Of a DNA stretch of 64,000 nucleotides, positions 53,135 through 62,671 are shown one piece after another. This DNA is from Ottowia testudinis (GTDB lineage: Bacteria; Pseudomonadota; Gammaproteobacteria; Burkholderiales; Burkholderiaceae_C): assembly GCF_017498525.1 (NCBI RefSeq), contig NZ_CP071796.1, forward strand, positions 1,798,001 through 1,862,000. The letters are read 5' to 3'. Position 1 is the stretch's first letter. Every line of letters starts with the position of its first letter. The position numbers and the translations under genes are program-made. The notes beneath the pieces were generated by a model. The model worked only from the letters and a program-made list of their open reading frames with translations. It did no database searches and was not told the DNA's origin.

Positions 53135-55761
53135 AAAACGCCAACCCCCCCCTCTCCGTCGCCGACATCCGCAAGTCCTTCCTCGACTTCTTTGAAAGCA
53201 AGGGCCACACCGTGGTGCCCTCATCGCCCCTGGTGCCCGGCAACGACCCCACGCTGATGTTCACCAACAGCGGCATGGTGCAGTTCAAGGACGTGTTCCT
53301 GGGCACCGACAAGCGCCCCTACGTGCGCGCGGCCAGCGTGCAGGCCTGCCTGCGCGCGGGCGGCAAGCACAACGATTTGGAGAACGTGGGCTATACCGCG
53401 AGGCATCACACCTTCTTCGAGATGCTGGGCAACTGGTCGTTTGGCGACTACTTCAAACGCGAGAGCATCGAATGGGGCTGGGAGCTGCTGACCCAGGTCT
53501 ACGGCCTGCCGCCTGAAAAACTCACCGCCACCGTCTACCACGAAGACGACGAGGCGTATGACATCTGGACGAAGGTGATCGGCCTGCCGCCCGAGCGCGT
53601 GATCCGCATCAACGACAACAAGGGCGGCAAGTACAAGAGCGACAACTTCTGGATGATGGCCGACACCGGCCCCTGTGGCCCGTGCTCTGAAATCTTCTAC
53701 GACCACGGCCCGCACATCCCCGGCGGCCCGCCCGGCAGCCCGGATGAAGACGGTGACCGCTTCATCGAAATCTGGAACCACGTGTTCATGCAGTTCGAGA
53801 TGCACGAAGACGGCAGCGTCACCCCGCTGCCCGCGCCCTGCGTGGACACCGGCATGGGCCTGGAGCGCCTGGCCGCCATCTTGCAGCACGTGCACAGCAA
53901 CTACGAGATCGACCTGTTCGAGCGGCTGATCCAGGCCGCGAGCGAGGCCACCGGCTGCGCCGATCTGGCGCACCCGTCGCTCAAGGTGATTGCCGACCAC
54001 ATCCGCGCCACGGCGTTTCTGGTCAGCGACGGCGTGATCCCCAGCAACGAAGGCCGCGGCTACGTGCAACGCCGCATCATCCGCCGCGCTATTCGGCACG
54101 GTTACAAGCTGGGGCAGAAAAAGCCCTTCTTCCACAAGCTGGTGCCGGTCCTGGTTGAACTCATGGGCGCGGCGTATCCGCGTTTGCAGGCTGAAGGCCG
54201 TCGCGTTGAAGAAGTGCTGAAGGCGGAGGAAGAGCGCTTCTTTGAGACGCTGGCCAACGGCATGGAGATTCTGGACGACGCGCTGATCGCCGGCCGCAAG
54301 GAACTGCCCGGCCACGTCGCCTTCAAGCTGCACGACACCTACGGCTTCCCGCTCGATCTGACGCAAGACGTGTGCCGCGAGCGCGGTGTGACGGTGGATG
54401 TGGCGGGCTTTGACGAAGCCATGGCCGCGCAAAAGGCGGCAGGCCGCGCGGCGGGCAAGTTCAAGATGGACAAGGCGGTGGATTACAGCGGCGGCGCCAA
54501 CGTATTCACCGGCTACGACGAGTTGTCGAGTGCTAGCAAAATAATAGCTATCTATCAGGACGGCGTGCCGGCCAACGCCCTGAAAGACGGTCAAAGCGGC
54601 ATCGTGGTGCTGGACACCACGCCGTTCTATGCCGAGAGTGGTGGCCAGGTGGGCGACAGCGGCGTGCTGGCCGGTCAGGGCTTTGAGTTCGGCGTGCAGG
54701 ACACGCAGAAGATCCGCGCCGACGTCTACGGCCACCACGGCGTGATGACGCAGGGCACGCTGAAAGTGGGCGATGCCGTGGACGCCCGGGTCGACCAGAC
54801 CACGCGCGCCGCCACCATGCGCAACCACAGCGTCACGCACTTGATGCACAAGGCGCTGCGCGAGGTGCTGGGCGCCCACGTGCAGCAAAAAGGCAGCCTG
54901 GTCGATGCCGAGAAAACGCGCTTCGACTTCGCGCACAACGCACCCGTCACCCCCGAGCAGATCATCGAGATCGAACGCCGCGTCAACGAAGAGATCCTGC
55001 AGAACGCCGCCACCCAGGCGCGCGTGATGGACATCGACAGCGCCCAGAAAACCGGCGCCATGATGCTGTTCGGCGAAAAGTATGGCGAGACCGTGCGCGT
55101 GCTCGACATCGGCACCAGCCGCGAACTGTGCGGCGGCACGCACGTCAAGGCCACGGGCGACATTGGCCTGTTCAAGATCACCAGCGAAGGCGGCGTGGCG
55201 GCGGGCGTGCGGCGCATCGAGGCCATCACGGGCGCCAACGCGCTGGCCTACACGCAGGCGCTGGAATCCAGCCTGCACAGCGTGGCCGCCACGCTGCGCG
55301 CGCCCACGGGCGAGGTGCAGGCGCGCCTGGGCCAGGTGCTTGATCAGGTCAAGGCGCTGGAGAAAGAAATCGCCCAGCTCAAGGGCAAGCTCGCGTCATC
55401 CCAGGGCGACGATCTGGTGAGCCAGGCCGTCGATGTGAAGGGCCTCAAGGTGCTGGCCGCGCGCCTGGACGGCGCCGACGCCAAGACCCTGCGCGACACG
55501 CTCGACAAGCTGAAAGACAAGCTGAAAACCGCCGCCATCGTGCTGGCCGCCGTCGAGGGCGACAAGGTGCAACTGGCCGCCGCCGTGACCAAGGATTCGG
55601 TCGGCAAGGTCAAGGCCGGCGAACTGGTCAACTTCGTCGCACAGCAGGTGGGCGGCAAAGGCGGCGGCAAGCCCGACATGGCGATGGCCGGGGGCACCGA
55701 CGCCAGCGGCCTGCCCCAGGCGCTGCAAAGCGTGCACGGTTGGGTGGCCGAACGTGTCTAA
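53131..55761 (+). CDS. alaS: Alanyl-tRNA synthetase
   Basis: An 876-residue class II synthetase with editing domain. Class II motifs lie in the first 250 residues ([18 protein letters not shown], and [18 protein letters not shown]). The editing site has [11 protein letters not shown] and [11 protein letters not shown] with zinc-binding His and Cys. A C-Ala domain ends the protein. A short stretch after YDELSS ([10 protein letters not shown]) is repeat-derived. Its ATG overlaps the TGA of the PIN toxin gene. The downstream GNAT gene overlaps its end by eight bases. Confidence 0.96.
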   Translation: MKNANPPLSVADIRKSFLDFFESKGHTVVPSSPLVPGNDPTLMFTNSGMVQFKDVFLGTDKRPYVRAASVQACLRAGGKHNDLENVGYTARHHTFFEMLGNWSFGDYFKRESIEWGWELLTQVYGLPPEKLTATVYHEDDEAYDIWTKVIGLPPERVIRINDNKGGKYKSDNFWMMADTGPCGPCSEIFYDHGPHIPGGPPGSPDEDGDRFIEIWNHVFMQFEMHEDGSVTPLPAPCVDTGMGLERLAAILQHVHSNYEIDLFERLIQAASEATGCADLAHPSLKVIADHIRATAFLVSDGVIPSNEGRGYVQRRIIRRAIRHGYKLGQKKPFFHKLVPVLVELMGAAYPRLQAEGRRVEEVLKAEEERFFETLANGMEILDDALIAGRKELPGHVAFKLHDTYGFPLDLTQDVCRERGVTVDVAGFDEAMAAQKAAGRAAGKFKMDKAVDYSGGANVFTGYDELSSASKIIAIYQDGVPANALKDGQSGIVVLDTTPFYAESGGQVGDSGVLAGQGFEFGVQDTQKIRADVYGHHGVMTQGTLKVGDAVDARVDQTTRAATMRNHSVTHLMHKALREVLGAHVQQKGSLVDAEKTRFDFAHNAPVTPEQIIEIERRVNEEILQNAATQARVMDIDSAQKTGAMMLFGEKYGETVRVLDIGTSRELCGGTHVKATGDIGLFKITSEGGVAAGVRRIEAITGANALAYTQALESSLHSVAATLRAPTGEVQARLGQVLDQVKALEKEIAQLKGKLASSQGDDLVSQAVDVKGLKVLAARLDGADAKTLRDTLDKLKDKLKTAAIVLAAVEGDKVQLAAAVTKDSVGKVKAGELVNFVAQQVGGKGGGKPDMAMAGGTDASGLPQALQSVHGWVAERV
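54528..54562 (-). repeat. Short interspersed palindromic repeat, fragment in alaS
   Basis: AGTGCTAGCAAAATAATAGC followed by TATCTATC. Only the AT-rich end and a TAGC core remain. It is in frame and lies between the aminoacylation and editing domains. Confidence 0.4.
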
Positions 55762-56320
55762 AGACGCGGCTGCGGCTGGCCAGCGGGTCGACGCCGCCGA
55801 ATTGATCTTCCGTCGACCGACGGCTGAGGACGCTAGCGCACTGGCTAGCTTCTACAATGACCCGGCCGTTTACACAGGGCTGCTGCAACTGCCCTATACC
55901 GATGCGGCGTATTGGCGCAAGCGTTTCACCGAACCTTCAGCGGGTGCCGCGGAGTTTGGACTTTCCCTGGTGGTGTTTCGCGGTGATCAATTGATTGCCA
56001 ACGGAGGCTTATTTCCAGCCGCGCCAGCTGTACGACGGCGGCATGTACTTGGCCTGGGCATGGCGGTGGCGGGTGCCTGGCAAGCGCGTGGCATTGGAAG
56101 CCTGTTGCTAAGAAGCTTGCTGGAGCATGCCGACCACTGGCTTGGCGCGCGGCGCATCGAGTTGACTGTCTATACCGATAACGCTGCGGCCATTGCCTTG
56201 TACCGCAAGCATGGGTTTGAAGTGGAAGGCACGCAGCGTGAATTCGCTTTTCGCGACGGCTGCTATGTAGATGCACTGATGATGGCGCGGCTGGCGTCAT
56301 CGCTGCGGGCGCCCTTATGA
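55754..56320 (+). CDS. GNAT-family N-acetyltransferase
   Basis: A 188-residue acetyltransferase. The acetyl-CoA site is [25 protein letters not shown] (motif Q/R-x-x-G-x-G/A read as QARGIG). [24 protein letters not shown] is the C-terminal motif B. It starts on GTG 55754 inside the alaS end and overlaps the next gene by ATGA. The RimJ/RimL-like fold suggests acetylation of protein N-termini or small amines; the substrate is unknown. Confidence 0.9.
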   Translation: MSKDAAAAGQRVDAAELIFRRPTAEDASALASFYNDPAVYTGLLQLPYTDAAYWRKRFTEPSAGAAEFGLSLVVFRGDQLIANGGLFPAAPAVRRRHVLGLGMAVAGAWQARGIGSLLLRSLLEHADHWLGARRIELTVYTDNAAAIALYRKHGFEVEGTQREFAFRDGCYVDALMMARLASSLRAPL

Positions 56321-56838
56321 CGTGCGTTGACAGGCACCCGCGGCGTCGGGGCATCCTTGCCGCGCTTCTGGCGTTGGCAAGCACGCCAGCGCTGGCGCAG
56401 CATGCGCTCAGGGAATGGCCTGCCCAGCAGCCAACGCCCGCGCTACAGGGCGTGGACCTGGGTGGCCGTGCGTGGGACGTGACCGAGCTGAAAGGCAAGG
56501 TTGTCGTGCTCAACTTCTGGGCCACCTGGTGTCCACCCTGCGTCGAGGAGATGCCCGCGCTGCAGGCGCTGCACGATACCGTCGACGACGACGTGCAGGT
56601 CATCAGCGTGAGCGTGAAGGACTCTGCTCCGGCGGTGCGTCGTTTCGTCAAGTCGCATCAGGTGACGTTTCCGGTGCTGCTGGATGCTCGCGGCGAGCTG
56701 GCGTCGCGTTGGGGCGTCAAGTCCGTGCCCACCACGGTGCTGATCGACAAGCAGGGCCGCCCGCGTCGGCGGATCACAGGCACCGTGGATTGGGTTGAGC
56801 GCGAGCCCGCCGGCTGGCTGGAAGCATTGCGCCGATAA
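56317..56838 (+). CDS. TlpA-like thioredoxin-fold protein, exported
   Basis: A 173-residue protein with an N-terminal signal (RRRGILAALLALASTPALAQ) and a thioredoxin domain with redox motif WCPPC in NFWATWCPPCVEEMPAL. Cis-Pro lies in VKSVPTTVLIDKQG. Such proteins reduce disulfides or support cytochrome c maturation in the periplasm. It is coupled by ATGA to the GNAT gene. Confidence 0.91.
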   Translation: MTCVDRHPRRRGILAALLALASTPALAQHALREWPAQQPTPALQGVDLGGRAWDVTELKGKVVVLNFWATWCPPCVEEMPALQALHDTVDDDVQVISVSVKDSAPAVRRFVKSHQVTFPVLLDARGELASRWGVKSVPTTVLIDKQGRPRRRITGTVDWVEREPAGWLEALRR

Positions 56839-56967
56839 TCCGCCGCGCTGCCGTGCGGGCTTGTGCCCGTGCAGGCATGCCACCCGCCTTCGAGGCATTG
56901 GCTGGGCGCTTGACGCGCGGCCTCGTGTGCGCCGACGGGTGTTCTTTACCTATCCGGAGTTCTCTGC

Positions 56968-58113
56968 ATGAACACGTTTCGCCGCGCCCTGATGGCGCGC
57001 GCGGCCGGCCTTGGCATGGCTGCCGCATTGCCCGGCGCCGCGCTGGCCCAACAAGCCGCCGATGCCGCTTCCCCCGCCCCGTCGGCACGCCGCTTCGATC
57101 CCGCACCGGGCGATTGGCGAACGTTCGATGTCACCGCTCGCGTCGATCTGCCCGCCACCACCAGCGCCACGCGCGTGTGGTTGCCGTTGCCGGCGCTGCA
57201 GGCGCCGTGGCAGCAGACGCTGGGCCATCAGTTTTCCAGCAACGGCGCGGCGCGCCTGGCCAGCGACGGCGCGCAGGGCGTGCGCATGGTGGCGGCGGAA
57301 TTCGCGGCCGGCGTGGCGCAGCCGTTTGTCGAAGTGACCAGCCGCGTGCGCACCCAAAGCCGCGCCGTCAGTGCGCGATCCGCCCGCGAAGACGCCGCCA
57401 CGCTGCGCGACGCGCTCAAGCCCACGCGGCTGATTCCCACCGACGGCATCGTGCGCGACACGGCGCTCAAGGCCACGCGCGGCGCGCGCGGCGACGAAGC
57501 CCAGGCGCGCGCGCTGTACGACTGGGTGATTGCCAACGCCTGGCGCGAACCCAAGGTGCGCGGCTGCGGCGAAGGCGACATCAAGACGATGCTGGAGACC
57601 GGCAACCTGGGCGGCAAGTGCGCCGACCTGAACGCGCTGTTCGTCGGCCTGTGCCGCAGCGTGGGCCTGCCGGCGCGCGACGTGTACGGCATTCGCCTCG
57701 CGCCCTCGGCCTTTGACTACAAGGAACTGGGCGCCGCCAGCGCCAAGCTGCAAGGCGCGCCGCATTGCCGGGCCGAGGTCTACCTGCAGGCGCGCGGCTG
57801 GACGGCGATGGACCCGGCCGATGTGGCCAAGGTCATGCGCCAGGAAGCGCCCGAGTGGATCAAGACCCGCGATCACCCGCTTGTGCGCCCTGTGTACGAA
57901 GGCCTGTTCGGCGGTTGGGAAGGCAACTGGATGGCCTACAACACAGCGCACGACGTGAAGCTGCCCGGCGCGCAGGAGGGCGAACTGGGCTTTTTCATGT
58001 ACCCCGTGGCCGAAAACGCCGAGGAGCGCTTCGACAGCTACGCGCCGGACGCCTTCAAGTACCAGATCACGGCGCGAAGTGGCGGTTTGATTCAATTGCT
58101 CGTAAATCAATAG
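56968..58113 (+). CDS. Exported transglutaminase-like protein
   Basis: A 381-residue protein with a signal peptide (RRALMARAAGLGMAAALPGAALAQ) and a transglutaminase-like cysteine protease fold. The triad is Cys in GGKCADLNALFVGL, His in HCRAEVYLQARGW and Asp in MDPADV. A role in cell-wall or protein processing in the periplasm is likely, with substrate unknown. Its last codons (GGLIQLLVNQ) run into a repeat copy, and the IS30-type element lies 42 bases downstream. Confidence 0.88.
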   Translation: MNTFRRALMARAAGLGMAAALPGAALAQQAADAASPAPSARRFDPAPGDWRTFDVTARVDLPATTSATRVWLPLPALQAPWQQTLGHQFSSNGAARLASDGAQGVRMVAAEFAAGVAQPFVEVTSRVRTQSRAVSARSAREDAATLRDALKPTRLIPTDGIVRDTALKATRGARGDEAQARALYDWVIANAWREPKVRGCGEGDIKTMLETGNLGGKCADLNALFVGLCRSVGLPARDVYGIRLAPSAFDYKELGAASAKLQGAPHCRAEVYLQARGWTAMDPADVAKVMRQEAPEWIKTRDHPLVRPVYEGLFGGWEGNWMAYNTAHDVKLPGAQEGELGFFMYPVAENAEERFDSYAPDAFKYQITARSGGLIQLLVNQ

Positions 58114-58152
58114 CTGTTCGCGCTTTTCAGCTAAGCGCTACACCCTATTTCG
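58104..58152 (+). repeat. Short interspersed palindromic repeat, copy 14
   Basis: AATCAATAGCTGTTCGCGCTT (given as AATCAATAGCTGTTC, GCGCTT), loop, CTAAGCGCTACACCC then TATTT. It provides the final codons and stop of the transglutaminase-like gene and ends just before the IS30-type element. Confidence 0.85.
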
Positions 58153-58249
58153 ATAGGCGGTTTCAACTACGAAGTGCACGATAAAGCGGTTGGCTCAGAC
58201 AGGTAAGCGAGGATTACCGGTTTGACCTGCCAGTCTGAACAAGTGCACC

Positions 58250-59380
58250 ATGAGCTACACCCATCTGAGCCGAGACGAACGTTACCAAATCCAGTGCCTG
58301 CTTGAGCTGGGCCAGTCAGCAGCGGCCATCGCGAGGCATCTGCAACGCCACCCGAGCACCATCCGGCGTGAGCTCGCGCGCAACGCCAGCGCGGCAGCGG
58401 CTTACCGCGCCGATGCCGCCCACAGCCAGGCCGGCGCGCGCCAAAGCGCGCGCACCAACGCCTGGCGCTTCACACCCGATGACTGGGCGCTGGTGATGGC
58501 CTACCTGCAGCTCGATCTCTCGCCCCAGCAGGTGGCCCAGCGCCTGCTGCTGGAGCAGCGCCTGTGCATCAGCCACAGCTGCATCTACCAGCGCTTGCAG
58601 CGCCAGCCATCGCACTGCCCGCGCTTGCGCTGCGGCCAGCGCCGGCGCAAGGCGCGCGCGCCGGGCGTGGGGCAACTGGCTGATCGGCTGGGCATTGAGC
58701 AGCGCCCGGCCATCGCCCAAGAGCGCTCGCGTCTGGGCGACTGGGAGGGCGACACCATCGTCTCGGGACAGGGCGCACTGGCGGGCCTGCTGACGCTGGC
58801 CGAGCGCCGCTCGCGCTACACGCTGGCAGCGCCCCTGGCCCAGCGCCGCGCCGAGCCCACGGCAGAGGCCATCATCGAGCTGCTGCGCCCCCACCGGCAG
58901 CTGTGCCACACACTGACGCTGGACAACGGCAAGGAGTTTGCACAGCATGTGTGCGTGGCGCGCCGTCTGGACATGCAGGTGTACTTTGCCGATCCTCACA
59001 GTTCTTGGCAGCGTGGACTCAACGAGAACCACAACGGGCTGCTGCGCTACTACTTCCCCAAGGGCAGCGATCTGAGCCATGTCAGCGAGCAACAGGTGCT
59101 CGATGCCGTGCACCGCCTGAACCACAGGCCAAGACGCTGTCTGGGCTGGCTGACACCCCATGAGGTGTTCCACGGCTTCGAGATGACGCCTCTTACACTT
59201 AGAGCGGCTAACAAAAGCCTGTCATCGCCCGTTGCACGGTATGCGTTTGATGGGGCATGGGCAAGAACAGGAACAAAGAGATCAGCACGGCTCTGTTCAA
59301 AAGGATTGAGCCGCTGTTGCCCGCAGTCAAGCCTTGTGCCAAAGGAGGCCGGCCCCGACTCAGCGATGAAAGGGCTTTGA
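58250..59380 (+). CDS. IS30-family transposase with altered C-terminus
   Basis: Transposase with an N-terminal helix-turn-helix (LSRDERYQIQCLLELGQS, IARHLQRHPSTIRREL) and a DDE catalytic domain: Asp in GDWEGDTIV, Asp in TLTLDNGKEF and Glu in GLNENHNGLLRYYFPKG. All catalytic residues precede the insertion. The IS5-type element enters after codon 317. The present frame reads about 59 foreign residues; the original end, restored on excision, would be SDWRTS then stop at 60092-60094. It may still be functional or impaired. Confidence 0.9.
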   Translation: MSYTHLSRDERYQIQCLLELGQSAAAIARHLQRHPSTIRRELARNASAAAAYRADAAHSQAGARQSARTNAWRFTPDDWALVMAYLQLDLSPQQVAQRLLLEQRLCISHSCIYQRLQRQPSHCPRLRCGQRRRKARAPGVGQLADRLGIEQRPAIAQERSRLGDWEGDTIVSGQGALAGLLTLAERRSRYTLAAPLAQRRAEPTAEAIIELLRPHRQLCHTLTLDNGKEFAQHVCVARRLDMQVYFADPHSSWQRGLNENHNGLLRYYFPKGSDLSHVSEQQVLDAVHRLNHRPRRCLGWLTPHEVFHGFEMTPLTLRAANKSLSSPVARYAFDGAWARTGTKRSARLCSKGLSRCCPQSSLVPKEAGPDSAMKGL

Positions 59381-60071
59381 ATGGCATCCTGTTTGTACTG
59401 CGCACAGGCACGCCTTGGGAGCATTTGCCCCAAGAGCTGGGCTTTGGCAGCGGCATGACTTGCTGGAGACGACTGCGCGACTGGCAGGCCGCTGGCGTAT
59501 GGCACCGTCTGCATCTGGCGCTGTTGGCCGAACTGCGAGGAGCTGGCAAACTGGATTTCAGCCGCGCCAGCATCGATGGGGCCAGCGTAGCCAGCCCCGG
59601 GGGCCCGCACACGGGGCCAACCCGACCGACCGGGGCAAGCTTGGCAGCAAGCGCCACATCATCACAGACCGCCGGGGCATCCCCTTGATCTTTTGCGTCA
59701 CCGGGGCCAACCGCCATGACTCGGTAGTCTTCGAGGAGCTGATTGACGCCTTGCCTGTGGTGCGCGGCAAACCTGGCCGGCCGCGCCACTGGCCGGACAA
59801 GCTGCATGCGTACAAGCGCTGCGACTCTGTGCCCTGCCGGGCCGATCTCAAGCGGCTCGGTATTTGCAATCGCATTGCCCGTAAAGGCGTTGAACGCAAT
59901 GACAGGCTGGGCCGTCATCGATGGGTTGTCGAGCGCACTCATGCCTGGCTGGCTGCCTTTGGCAAGCTGCGTACCCGCTTTGAGCGTCGTATTGACATTC
60001 ATCTGGCTCTGCTCAGTCTGGCTTGCTCTGTCATCTGCGTTCGCAATCTTGAACGGTTTTGTTAGCCGCTC
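59202..60071 (+). mobile_element. IS5-family element (IS427/IS1031-like), 870 bp
   Basis: Perfect 15-bp inverted repeats, GAGCGGCTAACAAAA (59202-59216) and its complement (60057-60071). Both sides carry the target duplication TTA (59199-59201 and 60072-60074), the TNA type used by this IS5 subgroup. It is inserted in the same orientation as the IS30 transposase gene. Confidence 0.93.
59257..60065 (+). CDS. IS5-family transposase in two frames (-1 shift)
   Basis: The first frame (59257-59688) carries LLPAVKPCAKGGRPRLSDER, RTGTPWEHLPQELG and the first catalytic Asp in RASIDGASV. The second (read from about 59616 to 60065) carries NPTDRGKLGSKRH, Asp in GANRHDSVVFEEL and Glu in WVVERTHAWLAAF. 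Joining them needs a -1 shift at ACGGGG (59611-59616), giving HTG-ANPTDRG as in single-frame relatives. It is either programmed frameshifting, used by this IS group, or the loss of one G in this copy. Confidence 0.88.
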
Positions 60072-60124
60072 TTAGCGATTGGCGCACTTCATAGTTGAAA
60101 CCGCCATATAAAACCGCTGGTGGG

Positions 60125-61051
60125 CTACACGCCATCGCGCACAAGCGTGCCGTCGCGCCGCAGCACGCCCTTGCCGAACATCGGCGCGAGGATGTGCGCC
60201 AGCCAATCACGCCAGTCCATGTCGGGCCGGTGCTGCTGGTGCAGCGTGTGCAGGGCAGGGGCCTGATCCAGCCAACGCTCGAAGTCGGCATGCGCCATGC
60301 TTTCGACGTCCATCATTTGGTATTTGATGAGTACCTTGGCCGCGTACAGGGCGTGCGCCGCCGGGTTGGCGTTGAATTGGTCGATGCGGGCCCGTGCACG
60401 CGCGATGGCGGCGGCGATGGCGCCGGTGCTTCGATTGAACACCGCGCCGTGACCCGGCACCACCACGGCGGGGTCGATTTGCTCGATCAGCGACAGCGTG
60501 TCGGCGAAGGTGTCGAAGCCGTCCGAGCCCTCGATGTGCGGAAAGATCACGCCCACGCCATGCTCCCACATCGCGTCGCCCGCCATCAGCACGCCGTGCG
60601 TGGGCTCGAACAACAGCACCGCCAGCGCGTCGTGGCCAGGCGCGGCGTGAATCTGCCAGTCGAAATCGCCCAGCCGCACCGTCTGCCCTGGCACCAGTGC
60701 ATGTTGGGCGGTGAAGCGCGCGCAGCGCTGCGCGGTGCCGCCGAAGGTCAGGGCGTCTTCGTCCCACGCCTGCACGTGCGCCAGCGACAGCTCGGGCACC
60801 CAAGTGCGCGCGCCGGGCCAAGCGGCCTGCAGCGCGCCGGTGCCGCCGCAATGGTCGCTGTGCAGGTGGGTGTGCGCGATGCCGGCCAGCGGACGGCCGC
60901 CCAGCGCCGTACCCAGCTGGCGCACGGTATCCTTGGCGTGCTTGACGTGCCCGGTATCGATCAGCGCGGGCGTGTCGCCCAGGCACAGCAGGTTGTTGGA
61001 CGACAACCAGCCGCGTTCGTAAACGATGAGGTTTTCAGGCAGCGCGGGCAT
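60125..61051 (-). CDS. MBL-fold metallo-hydrolase
   Basis: A 308-residue metallo-beta-lactamase-fold hydrolase. Metal-binding HTHLHSDHCGG, the second His in APGHDALAV, Asp in LMAGDAMW and His in VVPGHGAVF are all present, so two metals should bind. The C-terminal helical domain resembles glyoxalase II-like or lactonase-type enzymes. The start is ATG 61051 (MPALPENLIVYERGW); a longer frame exists but crosses the divergent promoter. Substrate unknown. Confidence 0.88.
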   Translation of the reverse strand: MPALPENLIVYERGWLSSNNLLCLGDTPALIDTGHVKHAKDTVRQLGTALGGRPLAGIAHTHLHSDHCGGTGALQAAWPGARTWVPELSLAHVQAWDEDALTFGGTAQRCARFTAQHALVPGQTVRLGDFDWQIHAAPGHDALAVLLFEPTHGVLMAGDAMWEHGVGVIFPHIEGSDGFDTFADTLSLIEQIDPAVVVPGHGAVFNRSTGAIAAAIARARARIDQFNANPAAHALYAAKVLIKYQMMDVESMAHADFERWLDQAPALHTLHQQHRPDMDWRDWLAHILAPMFGKGVLRRDGTLVRDGV

Positions 61052-61075
61052 GGCAATTGCAGATGAAACTGATGT

Positions 61076-61088
61076 GACAATAGTTGTC
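61076..61088. promoter_or_regulatory. Short palindrome in a divergent intergenic region
   Basis: GACAATAGTTGTC is a dyad with 5-bp arms and a 3-base centre, placed between the divergent MBL-hydrolase and hypothetical genes, next to AT-rich promoter-like DNA. It could bind a regulator of either gene; the short arms keep this tentative. Confidence 0.35.
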
Positions 61089-61132
61089 GTATTAAGCGCG
61101 CCTACTCCCCTAGTCAAAGGGGGCATGGCATC

Positions 61133-61678
61133 ATGAGCGCCCGTTTGGCGTCGCCCCCTTATCCCACCATGCAGTTTATCCACCGTCTTCGCCGACGTTT
61201 TCAATCGCGCTTGGCGGCGCTGCGGCGCCTGCAGGCCTCCGCGCAATACATCATGCGTCATGTGGGCATCAGCGGACGCGCGGAATGCCTGGCCACCCGC
61301 TCGGCCGATGGCCGTGCTGGCGTGATGCTGGTGATCCAGACGCCCAAGCACGTGCCGGTGGCGGCGCGTGAAGAGATTCAGCAGTACTTTCGCCGCAAGC
61401 TGACCGAACTTGGCGAGCTGCGCGATGAGCCCTTTCGCCTGGTGATCCGCGATGGCGACGATCTCAGCCTGGCCCATCGGGCACGGGCCGACAGTTCGTC
61501 GGCGCGCATTGCCTCGGTCATCGCGGCGGCCAACCAGCGGTCGGACGCTGAAGAGCCGGCTGAACAGCTGGCCGATCTGCGCATGACCGTGCGCCAGCGC
61601 ACCAGCGAGCGCCGCCAGGCGCGGGTTGACAGCGACTACGCGCCGCTGACGGATATTGGCAGCTTGCCGGCCAATTGA
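61133..61678 (+). CDS. Hypothetical protein, basic N-terminus
   Basis: Up to 181 residues. ATG 61133 or ATG 61169 (MQFIHRLRRRFQSRL) may start it. The N-terminus is an Arg-rich helix. A mixed alpha/beta core (RAGVMLVIQTPKHVPVAARE, FRLVIRDGDDLSLAH) follows, then an Arg/Asp-rich C-terminus. The core loosely recalls HPF/RaiA ribosome-hibernation proteins, but I see no decisive motif. It is convergent with, and overlaps by 43 bases, the RluA-type gene. Confidence 0.65.
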   Translation: MSARLASPPYPTMQFIHRLRRRFQSRLAALRRLQASAQYIMRHVGISGRAECLATRSADGRAGVMLVIQTPKHVPVAAREEIQQYFRRKLTELGELRDEPFRLVIRDGDDLSLAHRARADSSSARIASVIAAANQRSDAEEPAEQLADLRMTVRQRTSERRQARVDSDYAPLTDIGSLPAN

Positions 61679-62613
61679 TCGGCTGGCCAGCGGCCCTGCG
61701 CGGCCGCCAGTTCCAGGCTGGATTGGAACTGCCGCCGCTCTCCAGTCACCGGATCATCGAAAGCCAACTCGCGCGCCAACAGCTGCAGCGGGCGCGCCAT
61801 GTCGTCCGCCGCGCCGGGGCCGCGCAGCACCTGCGGATAGAAGCTGTCGCCCAATATCGGCACGCCCAGCGCTTGCAGGTGCAAACGCAACTGGTGGCGC
61901 TGCCCGGTGACGGGGCTGAGGCGGTACACGGCGTGATCGCCCAGCACGCGAATGCGCTCAATGTGCGTTTCGCTGTTGGGCTCGCCCGGCACTTCGCGTG
62001 ACAGAAAGAAGCGCTCGGCATCGGGCATCAACCGGCTGCGGTGCGTGCGCGGTAGCGCCAAGCCGGCGCGATGCGGCGCCACGGCTTCATAGGCCTTGTG
62101 CACGCGCCGGTCACGGAACAATGCCTGGTAAGCGCCGCGTGTGTGCGGCTGCACCGCCAGCACCACCAGGCCGGCCGTCTCGCGGTCGATGCGGTGCACC
62201 GGGCTCAGGCCGGCCAGGCCCAGGCGCCGCTTAAGCCGCACCAGCAGGCTTTGCTGCACGAAGCGGCCACTCGGTGTGACGGGCATGAAGTGCGGCTTGT
62301 CGGCCACCACCAGCCAACTGTCCTGGAACACGATGCGCTCGGCCAGCGGCGGCTCGGGCTCGGCCGCCAGGCGGCGGTAGTAATAAACGCGCTGGCCGGG
62401 GCGGCAGGGCGCGCCGGCGTGCAGCGGGTGGCCACGCTCGTCCAGCACCTCGCCGCCGCGCAGACGCTCGGCCCAGTCGGCGCGCGGCAGCGCGGGCAGG
62501 CGGGTGGCCAGAAAATCCAGCACCGTCGGCGCGTCGCCCGTGCGCACCACGATGCAGCTGGCGCTGACGCCCTCGCGCAGCGGCAAGTGCGATGGGCGGG
62601 GCGGGCGGCTCAT
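61636..62613 (-). CDS. RluA-family pseudouridine synthase
   Basis: A 325-residue synthase. The catalytic Asp is in VHRIDRETAGLVVLA. The N-terminal S4-like part is short (ADWAERLRGGEVLDERG). LVVADKPHFMPVTPSG and GQRHQLRLHLQALGVPILGD are typical of the RluA/RluC/RluD group, and the subgroup with HFMPVTPSGR often modifies 23S rRNA position 1911 region or tRNA. The exact target cannot be settled here. It ends inside the convergent hypothetical gene. Confidence 0.9.
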   Translation of the reverse strand: MSRPPRPSHLPLREGVSASCIVVRTGDAPTVLDFLATRLPALPRADWAERLRGGEVLDERGHPLHAGAPCRPGQRVYYYRRLAAEPEPPLAERIVFQDSWLVVADKPHFMPVTPSGRFVQQSLLVRLKRRLGLAGLSPVHRIDRETAGLVVLAVQPHTRGAYQALFRDRRVHKAYEAVAPHRAGLALPRTHRSRLMPDAERFFLSREVPGEPNSETHIERIRVLGDHAVYRLSPVTGQRHQLRLHLQALGVPILGDSFYPQVLRGPGAADDMARPLQLLARELAFDDPVTGERRQFQSSLELAAAQGRWPADQLAGKLPISVSGA

Positions 62614-62629
62614 GATCTGGGCAAAAATG

Positions 62630-62671
62630 CCTGCCAGCGCAATCTGGGCAAGCGCGAGAAGCTATTGTTTA
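62630..62671 (-). repeat. Short interspersed palindromic repeat, copy 15
   Basis: CTGCCAGCGCAATCTGGGC, then AAGCGCGAGAAGCTATTG. It occupies the gap between the RluA-type gene and trmB and ends at the trmB stop. Confidence 0.8.

Larger units (their letters stand above)
58156..60105 (+). mobile_element. IS30-family element interrupted by an IS5-family element
   Basis: The terminal inverted repeats are 58156-58177 (starts GGCGGTTTCAAC) and 60084-60105, matching at 21 of 22 positions. The flanking triplet ATA occurs on both sides (58153-58155 and 60106-60108), a target duplication of typical IS30 size. Removing the nested IS5 element and one TTA copy leaves a 1077-bp element with a single intact transposase of 323 codons. 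Confidence 0.92.

Noticed and set aside
60125-61477. The full 450-codon frame for the MBL-fold hydrolase
   Set aside because: The first 142 codons cross the divergent promoter region and run antisense to the hypothetical gene at 61133; the fold begins normally at MPALPENLIVYERGW.
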